NCBI GenBank assembly: GCA_946623365.1
Contig: CAMORE010000069.1
Coordinates: forward strand, 1 to 10,974
Length of the DNA stretch: 10,974 nt
Reading direction: 5' to 3'
Source: an uncultured Acinetobacter sp.
GTDB lineage: Bacteria; Cyanobacteriota; Vampirovibrionia; Gastranaerophilales; Gastranaerophilaceae
Shown: in pieces, positions 1 to 5,624 of the stretch
Position numbering within the stretch: the first letter of the stretch is position 1
Layout of the letters: every line of letters starts with the position of its first letter
Notes under the pieces: model-generated
What the model was told of the DNA's origin: nothing
The model's database searches: none
The model's input: the letters and a program-made list of their open reading frames with translations, nothing else
Position numbers and translations under genes: made by a program

Positions 1-71
1 GAACCCACCAACATTAAGCGAATTTTAACTTTTTAGACACCCTCATTTTTTATTTAGTACCGAATTAGTTT

Positions 72-2165
72 TCACACAGTTAAATTAGTAAATAAGTGTT
101 TTAAATTTTCTGCTTCTTTTTTCTGAGCTTCTTCTCTTGCTTTTGCGAATACATCATTTACTTTTATAATTTTAAGTCCTCTTAAATCAATATAATCCAG
201 AACATTTTGATTAATCGATGACAAAGGCATATCAGACGGAATGAGGACTCCCATAGGTGTCGGTCTGAAAATAGCTTCAAACAGTTTGTTATTATTTAAT
301 ACATTTCTGATTGCATTTTCCATTTCTTTATCAATTTTACCGATTTCATCAAGAGTAGTGCATTCTCTAAGTTTTCTCATCCTTGCGGTATATTCTTTTT
401 GAGATAAATCAAGTTCTTTTTTGATTAAATCAGGGATTAGTGAGTAATTTCCGGTTGTTCCTTTATATGTTTTTGCAACATTAACAATATTTTTTGAAGC
501 ATTATTTCCGCTATCAATATCATAAGCTGCTTGTATCCAGAAATCTCTCCCGTCTCTTGGTTTTGCAGCTATTGCATAGCTTTTTCCGCTTGCAGAATAA
601 TGCAGTGAACCTTTTCTCATATCTTTTGTACCAAAACATAATATTGCATTAGGGTCAGTAAATTCTAATGCCTGAATATTCAGTACTGCATCAGGAGACG
701 TTACGTGAGAAGAGATTGCAAGATTTGTGTCATTATTAATCTCTGCGACAGGATATTTTTTACCGTTAATAACTTCATATGTTACAGGAAGTTTATCCAA
801 ATCATCCACAAGAGTCGGAATCGGATTTTCTTCTCTATATGCTTTTGAATAGTTACCCCAATTTGCTTTTGTATGAATAATTTTACGCTCAGAAACTGGT
901 ACGCTTTCTATCATTTTTCTTAAAGTTTCAGAATATGATTTCTGGAATGTTTCCATAGATGATTCGTCAAAATGTTCATAAATTTTGAATCTGGATTTAA
1001 GTATATTAAAACCGTTTGCCTCTTTCAGTCTTTCTACGTCATATCCGATTCTTGGCAGAGCATCTTTTATGCTGAGAGCTGATATATATGAATTTATAAA
1101 TTCTTTTTTCTCTCCTGTGGTTAAAGTATTAAAATTATCAAGAGTAATGTTTTTGAACTTGGCATAATTTTTGTATTCCAGAATTCCTAACATTTTTTCG
1201 GTTATTTTTTCGTTTCCCAATATTTGTTTTAGTGAATTATAATCATGTCCCCTTCTTGAGATAACCTCTAAAAGATCTTTTGTATGTCTTGCAGGGTCTG
1301 ATAAACCGGAAAATTCTTCAAGTATTTTTAATGTATCTTTATTCCAATAATTTAAAGTTTCTGTATTATAAGTAAGTCCTAAGCTGCCTCTTGAATTAAA
1401 CGGCATTTTATCCGCCCATTTGCTCCAGTCTTCAAGGTATTTTATATTCTTACCGTCTGTATGACGAATTAAATTCAACAGTAAATCTTCTTCGTATTCT
1501 TTTGTTCTTGCTTGTATAGTTTCTGTGTACCCTTTTATTACTTCCGCATCAGGTTTTATCTTGCGTGAACTTTCATAATATTTTAATTCCGCCTTAATTT
1601 GATTGTTTACATATTCTTTTATTTTTGGAGTAATCAAGCTTTCTTTTTTCTCTAAAATTTGTTCGACAAATTTATAGTTATGTTCATCAAACCTGATTTT
1701 CGATAAAAATTCTAAATCGTACCCCTTTTCAATGAGTCTTGGTAAAACTTTCATTGCGTATTTTAAATTATATGGAGAATGCCATAAAAAATCTCTTAAA
1801 AGCTCTGTCCTGACTTTTTGGTCTACATTTTTTTGCAGTAATATATTATTCATTTCATCATAAAATGATAATTGCTCAGGAGTTTTAATCCTAACTTCAC
1901 CTTTATAATCTTTAATAATTCTGAGTTCATCAGGGATATCCGTTCTTTTTTCTAATAATGCTTGAAATTCACTTGGTTTCATGTTTTTAACCTGTCTTTC
2001 CGTCAGCGGTTTTATTAAGACAGGGGCTTCTTTTATTAAAATATCCTTTGCGGGCATTTTAAGAAGAGGGTTTGACGCAACAACAGATTCTGCTTTTGAT
2101 ACAATGCCGGCTTCTCTTTTGATTACATTTACGGCAGCATTAACTATTTCCCCATTAATTTTCAT
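72..2165 (-). CDS. Large uncharacterised helical protein with a globular C-terminal half (697 aa)
   Basis: I do not recognise this protein and assign no function. The ATG at 2165-2163 is supported by AAGGGG ten bases upstream on the minus strand (2176-2181); the stop is TGA at 74-72. There is no signal peptide or membrane segment, so it looks cytosolic or exported without Sec. Residues 1-60 contain amphipathic helix-like segments. Residues 90-450 are charged and mostly helical and hold three loosely similar units with the pattern 'I..G-[YH]-D...L' (about 142-173, 299-332 and 369-399), suggestive of a degenerate helical repeat. Residues 460-570 are richer in beta-forming residues (INGKKYPVAEIN, then LCFGTKDMRKGSLHYS, then FWIQAAYDI) and look like a separate globular domain. 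The last 30 residues are a lysine/glutamate-rich helix. It is divergent from gcvT and shares that intergenic region; no linked role can be inferred. Nothing like a terminator is visible in bases 1-71. The coding call is secure, the role unknown. Confidence 0.9.
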   Translation of the reverse strand: MKINGEIVNAAVNVIKREAGIVSKAESVVASNPLLKMPAKDILIKEAPVLIKPLTERQVKNMKPSEFQALLEKRTDIPDELRIIKDYKGEVRIKTPEQLSFYDEMNNILLQKNVDQKVRTELLRDFLWHSPYNLKYAMKVLPRLIEKGYDLEFLSKIRFDEHNYKFVEQILEKKESLITPKIKEYVNNQIKAELKYYESSRKIKPDAEVIKGYTETIQARTKEYEEDLLLNLIRHTDGKNIKYLEDWSKWADKMPFNSRGSLGLTYNTETLNYWNKDTLKILEEFSGLSDPARHTKDLLEVISRRGHDYNSLKQILGNEKITEKMLGILEYKNYAKFKNITLDNFNTLTTGEKKEFINSYISALSIKDALPRIGYDVERLKEANGFNILKSRFKIYEHFDESSMETFQKSYSETLRKMIESVPVSERKIIHTKANWGNYSKAYREENPIPTLVDDLDKLPVTYEVINGKKYPVAEINNDTNLAISSHVTSPDAVLNIQALEFTDPNAILCFGTKDMRKGSLHYSASGKSYAIAAKPRDGRDFWIQAAYDIDSGNNASKNIVNVAKTYKGTTGNYSLIPDLIKKELDLSQKEYTARMRKLRECTTLDEIGKIDKEMENAIRNVLNNNKLFEAIFRPTPMGVLIPSDMPLSSINQNVLDYIDLRGLKIIKVNDVFAKAREEAQKKEAENLKHLFTNLTV

Positions 2166-2330
2166 TTATAATAATCCCCTTGAAACATCTTATATATAAA
2201 TAAAGTATTTGAAATATCTAAAATTGCTCTTTTGTAACTAAATGTAACGTAAGGTCTGAATATGCAATAAATTATCTTGACATGTTATGTGTATATACAC
2301 GAAAATAAAAATGTTAGGGAGTTTTTAGTA
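2166..2330 (+). promoter_or_regulatory. Divergent intergenic region with probable gcvT promoter/operator elements
   Basis: This region separates the minus-strand gene from gcvT. Visible elements are a perfect -35-like TTGACA at 2277-2282, a perfect 12-bp palindrome GTGTATATACAC at 2289-2300, and a direct repeat of TGTAAC at 2233-2238 and 2243-2248, exactly one helical turn apart. No good -10 lies 16-18 bases after TTGACA (only A-rich sequence around 2301-2310), so the exact promoter is uncertain. The palindrome sits where a repressor would block polymerase. I see no tandem glycine riboswitch, a frequent control element of gcv operons; the region between the palindrome and the start is too short for one. 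The gcvT ribosome binding site is AGGGAG at 2316-2321. The elements are seen in the sequence; the regulatory role is inferred. Confidence 0.4.
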
Positions 2331-3449
2331 ATGACAAAACAAACTTTTTTACACGACAGACATATCGCGCTTGGAGCAAGAATGGTAGATTTTGCAGGAT
2401 GGGAAATGCCTGTTCAATATACATCTATAATAGAAGAACATAAGACAGTAAGAGAGAATGTCGGATTGTTTGATGTTTCTCATATGGGAGAGCTTATTGT
2501 TCAGGGAGAAGACTCTTTAGCTTTCTTAAACAAACTTGTTCCTCAAAATATTTCCAAACTTGTTGATAAAAAAGCTGTGTACTGTCAATTACCGAATAAG
2601 CAGGGCGGACTCATTGATGATTTGATTATATACAAGCTTGAAGATAAAAAGTATTTAATAATAGCAAATGCTTCAAGAGTGGATGAAGACTTGAACTGGA
2701 TGACGCGCAATCAATTGGGATTCAATGTTGAAATAGAGAATATTTCTCATAAGTATTCATTAATAGCTGTTCAAGGTCCAAAAGCTTGCGACTTGATGAT
2801 GAGTTTGGGTGAGAATTATATGCCTCCGTTCTTCTCAATAAAACGAAGTGAACTGTTTAATATAAATTTATGGATGTCTAGAACGGGATACACAGGCGAA
2901 GACGGCGTAGAACTTATGGTAAAAAATGAGTTTGCTGAATATTTATGGGACAAACTGCTTGAAGCGGGAAAAGACTATGGAATAAAGCCTATAGGACTTG
3001 GCGCAAGAGATACCTTGAGATTAGAGGCTGCGCTTCACCTGTACGGGAATGACTTGGATGAAAATACTACTCCGGTTGAAGCAGGGCTGGCTTGGTCAAT
3101 ACCAAAAGACAAAGAAGATGATTATAACGGTAAAGAAGTTATAGTTAATCAACTGAAAAATGGCGGGAGAAAGAAACTAATCGGGTTTCAAATGTCAGAT
3201 AAATCTATAGCACGTCATGAATATGAAGTTTATTCTGATGGAGAAAAAGTAGGTGTTGTGACATCAGGGGGAGTTTCGCCGACTCTCGGTAAAAACATTG
3301 GGCTTGCATATATTATTTACCAACCCTCCCCTATTGACAAATTTTCTGTAGGCTCTAAAATTCAAATCATGATACGTGAAAAATTACACGATGCTGAGAT
3401 TGTAAAATTACCGTTTGTTCAGAAACGAAACAAAAAAACAGATAAATAG
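2331..3449 (+). CDS. gcvT: Glycine cleavage system T protein (aminomethyltransferase)
   Basis: GcvT takes the aminomethyl group from the lipoyl arm of GcvH and, with tetrahydrofolate, releases ammonia and forms 5,10-methylene-THF. The 372-residue product matches the family's usual 360-375. Family signatures are visible in order: FAGWEMPVQY (21-30), FDVSHMGE (47-54), GGLIDDLIIYKL (92-103) with the Asp pair that includes the family's catalytic Asp, SRTGYTGEDGVEL (183-195), GLGARDTLRLEA (222-233) and the C-terminal barrel motif TSGGVSPTLGKNIGLAY (311-327). I chose the ATG at 2331 because AGGGAG lies nine bases upstream and because family members start at 'TxLH..H...GA'. An in-frame ATG at 2277 would add 18 unrelated residues and would overlap the TTGACA box and palindrome. 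It is the first gene of gcvT-gcvH-gcvPA; gcvH starts 30 bases after its TAG stop. Confidence 0.97.
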   Translation: MTKQTFLHDRHIALGARMVDFAGWEMPVQYTSIIEEHKTVRENVGLFDVSHMGELIVQGEDSLAFLNKLVPQNISKLVDKKAVYCQLPNKQGGLIDDLIIYKLEDKKYLIIANASRVDEDLNWMTRNQLGFNVEIENISHKYSLIAVQGPKACDLMMSLGENYMPPFFSIKRSELFNINLWMSRTGYTGEDGVELMVKNEFAEYLWDKLLEAGKDYGIKPIGLGARDTLRLEAALHLYGNDLDENTTPVEAGLAWSIPKDKEDDYNGKEVIVNQLKNGGRKKLIGFQMSDKSIARHEYEVYSDGEKVGVVTSGGVSPTLGKNIGLAYIIYQPSPIDKFSVGSKIQIMIREKLHDAEIVKLPFVQKRNKKTDK

Positions 3450-3479
3450 TAAGTAATTGGATATAATAGGAGATAATAG

Positions 3480-3854
3480 ATGGAAGAAAACATGCTTTGT
3501 ACCAAAACTCATGAATACATTTTAGAAAAAGACGGAATCTATGAAGTCGGAATTACTGATTACGCTATAGGACAGCTTGGCGATATAGTTTTTGTAGAGC
3601 TTCCGGATACAGATAGCGAGTTTTCTAAGGGAGAAGTTTTTGCAACAATTGAATCTGTTAAGGCTGCATCTGAAATTTACATGCCTATTTCAGGGAAAGT
3701 TGTAGAGATTAATGAAGAAATTGTTAACAGTCCTGAATTATTAAATGATGAAGCGTATGAAAACAAATGGTTTGTAAAGATAGAATCTGAAGGTAATCAG
3801 GTAGAATTTGCAGATTTATTGGATTATTCCGATTATAAAGAAGAAGTAGAATAA
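3480..3854 (+). CDS. gcvH: Glycine cleavage system H protein (lipoyl carrier)
   Basis: GcvH carries the aminomethyl intermediate between the P, T and L proteins on a lipoylated lysine. The 124-residue product is of usual length for the family. The lipoyl-lysine motif ESVKA is at 58-62, so Lys61 is the predicted attachment site. Other hallmarks are GITDYAIGQLGDIVFVELP (24-42), GEVFATIESVKA (51-62), the hairpin 'PISGKVVEIN' and the 'N.SPELLN..AYE..W' segment near 107. AGGAG at 3468-3472 lies seven bases before the ATG, an excellent site. The TAA stop (3852-3854) overlaps the ATG of gcvPA by one base (TAATG), so the two are probably translationally coupled. Lipoylation would need lipoyl synthase and ligase genes not present here. 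Confidence 0.97.
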   Translation: MEENMLCTKTHEYILEKDGIYEVGITDYAIGQLGDIVFVELPDTDSEFSKGEVFATIESVKAASEIYMPISGKVVEINEEIVNSPELLNDEAYENKWFVKIESEGNQVEFADLLDYSDYKEEVE

Positions 3855-5092
3855 TGAAAAATTTTATTGCGCATACAGAAGATATAAGAAAAGAGATGTT
3901 GGAGTCTATTAATAAATCTTCAATAGAGGATTTATTTAAACAAATTCCGGTTAGATTCAATGATTTCAGGATGGATAATCCGTTAAGTGAAATGGAAACA
4001 CAGAAACGGGTAAAGGCTCTTGCAAAGCTAAATAAAACTGATTATATTTCTTTTCTAGGAGGCGGTGTTTATAACAAATTCGTTCCTGCCGCTATAAACT
4101 ATGTAGCGCAAAGGTTTGAGTTTCTAACGGCATATACACCGTATCAGCCGGAAATCTCACAAGGAACACTGCAAATTATATATGAATATCAAACAATGAT
4201 ATCGAGGATTACCGGCATGGATATATCAAATGCATCAATGTATGACGGCGGTTCTGCATGTGCTGAAGCAATCTTAATGGCTCATAGAATTAATCGCGGG
4301 AAATATAATAAAGCACTTGTATCAAATAAAATGAATCCGGAGTATAAAGAGGTTATTAAAACATATACTTGGGCTCAGGGAATTGAAATAGAGTGGTTTG
4401 ATGAGTTGCCTTGTGAAACAAAAGAATACTGTTGTGTCATGGTTCAGTATCCTGATTATTACGGTGAAATCAGGGAATTGAAAAAACCTGATACTACTTA
4501 TATAGTTTGTGCGGATTTGTCAGCGTTATCAGTAATAAAACCTCCTGTGGAAGCGGATATTGTAGTAGGTGATATTCAGCCGCTCGGTATACCGATGAAT
4601 TTTGGAGGTCCGCATGCCGGATATATGGCATGTAAAGAGTCATACATGCGTCAGCTTCCGGGAAGGCTTGTCGGAAGAACTGTTGATGCTGATGGAGAAC
4701 AGGCATTTACCCTGACAATTCAAACGAGAGAGCAGCATATAAAACGAGAGAAAGCAACGAGTAATATTTGTTCAAATCAATCGCTGATTGCTCTTTGTGC
4801 AACGCTTTATTTAAGCTTGCTGGGTGAAAAAGGTTTCAGACAAACAGGAATTTTGTCCGCTAATAATGCACATTTGCTCGCTTCAAAGCTTAAAAATAAG
4901 GGCATAAATATATTAAACGACAATTTTTATAATGAATTTACAGCAGAAGTAAAAGATGCGGACATGTTTTTGGCAAAGCTAAAAGAACATAATATTTTAG
5001 GCGGAATAAAATTGGATTCAACGCACATATTAGTTTCTGCAACTGAGATGAATACAGAAGAAGAAATAGAATTGTATGCTGATTTAGTCTAA
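3854..5092 (+). CDS. gcvPA: Glycine dehydrogenase (decarboxylating) subunit 1, N-terminal half of P protein
   Basis: In organisms with a split P protein, GcvPA and GcvPB form the PLP-dependent decarboxylase that removes CO2 from glycine and loads the aminomethyl group on GcvH. The PLP lysine belongs to the GcvPB half, so this subunit is not active alone. The 412-residue product aligns by eye from its first residues (IAHTEDIRKEMLESI) to a normal-looking end; it is somewhat shorter than the roughly 440-450 usual for the family. Motifs: FLGGGVYNKFVPAA (67-80), YTPYQPEISQG (94-104), MYDGGSACAEA (129-139), DIQPLGIPMNFGGPHAGY (240-257), PGRLVGRT (269-276) and FTLTIQTREQHIKREKA (285-301). The start overlaps the gcvH stop by one base and has only a weak AAGAAG-type binding site, consistent with coupling. 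No gcvPB follows; the next 532 bases have no gene. Confidence 0.96.
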   Translation: MKNFIAHTEDIRKEMLESINKSSIEDLFKQIPVRFNDFRMDNPLSEMETQKRVKALAKLNKTDYISFLGGGVYNKFVPAAINYVAQRFEFLTAYTPYQPEISQGTLQIIYEYQTMISRITGMDISNASMYDGGSACAEAILMAHRINRGKYNKALVSNKMNPEYKEVIKTYTWAQGIEIEWFDELPCETKEYCCVMVQYPDYYGEIRELKKPDTTYIVCADLSALSVIKPPVEADIVVGDIQPLGIPMNFGGPHAGYMACKESYMRQLPGRLVGRTVDADGEQAFTLTIQTREQHIKREKATSNICSNQSLIALCATLYLSLLGEKGFRQTGILSANNAHLLASKLKNKGINILNDNFYNEFTAEVKDADMFLAKLKEHNILGGIKLDSTHILVSATEMNTEEEIELYADLV

Positions 5093-5095
5093 ATT

Positions 5096-5111
5096 TGACG
5101 GCTGTTCGTCA
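5096..5111 (+). terminator. Weak hairpin after gcvPA, possible operon end
   Basis: TGACG (5096-5100) and CGTCA (5107-5111) form a 5-bp stem around a six-base loop, starting three bases after the gcvPA stop. Only a short, interrupted T stretch follows, so it is a poor intrinsic terminator. It may be just a weak pause or chance. It is listed because the next promoter begins about 40 bases later and the operon should end here. Confidence 0.25.
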
Positions 5112-5153
5112 TGACTTTAATCTTAGTGCATATACAAATGTTATATTAAAATA

Positions 5154-5182
5154 TAGACATAACTTGCAAAATAAGTTATACT
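5154..5182 (+). promoter_or_regulatory. Sigma70-type promoter with a dyad in its spacer
   Basis: TAGACA (5154-5159, five of six matches to the -35 consensus) is followed by a 17-base spacer and TATACT (5177-5182, five of six matches to the -10 consensus). A second overlapping TATACT lies at 5182-5187. Transcription would start near 5188-5190. A perfect 7-bp inverted repeat, ATAACTT (5159-5165) and AAGTTAT (5173-5179) with a seven-base centre, fills the spacer and overlaps the edges of both boxes. This is the usual place for a repressor operator. It is the best promoter in the window and drives the gene-free region and possibly the coiled-coil gene at 5625. Confidence 0.6.
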
Positions 5183-5187
5183 ATACT

Positions 5188-5572
5188 TGTGTTTATTAAT
5201 CTAAAATAGGTGGTGATATAAAGCTGGTATATCTACTTGTATATCAAGAGTGTATGACTAAGACTCAATAATAACAGCAATCTTGTTTTTGGAATGTAAA
5301 GATTTGTAAAGATTGTATGAAAATTATTAAAGTTTTCAAAAAATATGCCGATAGAGTAGGTATGTTAAATTTTAAGTAAGTTTATATAAAATATCGGGAG
5401 CGATAAAGCCCCCACCCCGGAATCAGAGATTCCGGAATGTTACAAAAAAAATAAAAATTAAGGCTACCAACGTAAACCGTATCTACGTGCGTAGCACCTC
5501 CCGCAAGGTGAGGGTCCCAAAAAATCGTCAGGGCGAGGAGTTAATAGCAATTCGGACGGCGAAATAACACAG
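5188..5572 (+). ncRNA. Candidate structured noncoding RNA or very long 5' leader
   Basis: No plausible gene occupies this stretch, yet it follows a good promoter and is dense in complementary segments. Seen directly: CAATCTT/AAGATTG (5278-5284/5309-5315); TATCG/CGATA (5392-5396/5401-5405); CCGGAATC/GATTCCGG (5417-5424/5428-5435, loop AGA); a two-part stem GCTAC/GTAGC (5463-5467/5491-5495) enclosing ACGTA/TACGT (5470-5474/5484-5488); CACCT/AGGTG (5495-5499/5506-5510); CGTC/GACG (5526-5529/5555-5558) enclosing GAGTT/AATTC (5538-5542/5549-5553, one G-T pair). TGTTA/TAACA (5438-5442/5565-5569) could close the 3' domain, and TGTGTT near the predicted RNA start (5188-5193) can pair with AACACA (5566-5571). 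The 3' half is clearly GC-richer than its surroundings, with A-rich linkers at 5443-5460 and 5571-5585. No terminator separates it from the gene at 5625, so a leader is as likely as an independent RNA. I cannot match it to a known riboswitch or RNA family by eye. The ends are approximate. Confidence 0.5.
5295..5314 (+). repeat. Perfect tandem duplication of a 10-mer
   Basis: TGTAAAGATT occurs twice back to back (5295-5304 and 5305-5314). Both copies contain AAGATT, so either can pair with AATCTT at 5279-5284; the second copy pairs one base pair longer. It lies inside the candidate RNA and would give two competing hairpins. Confidence 0.85.
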
Positions 5573-5624
5573 AAAAAAATAAAACAGTATATATCGAGTT
5601 AATTATTAAGAAAGGAGACTCAGT

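Noticed and set aside
1..71. Terminator for the minus-strand gene
   Set aside because: No stem-loop followed by a T tract (on the minus strand) is visible; the transcript probably ends outside the window or by another route.
2277..2330. Possible 18-residue N-terminal extension of GcvT
   Set aside because: It overlaps the TTGACA box and the palindrome, resembles no GcvT N-terminus, and the ATG at 2331 has its own AGGGAG.
5208..5270. Short leader peptide after AGGTGGTG
   Set aside because: No ATG, GTG or TTG lies at a usable distance; the ATG at 5253 gives only five codons without a binding site.
5093..5624. tRNA, CRISPR array or known riboswitch in the gene-free region
   Set aside because: There is no GTTCRANNC T-arm or cloverleaf, no regularly spaced repeats, and no signature I can recall of the glycine, TPP, cobalamin, lysine, c-di-GMP or fluoride classes. 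An Rfam scan would settle it.
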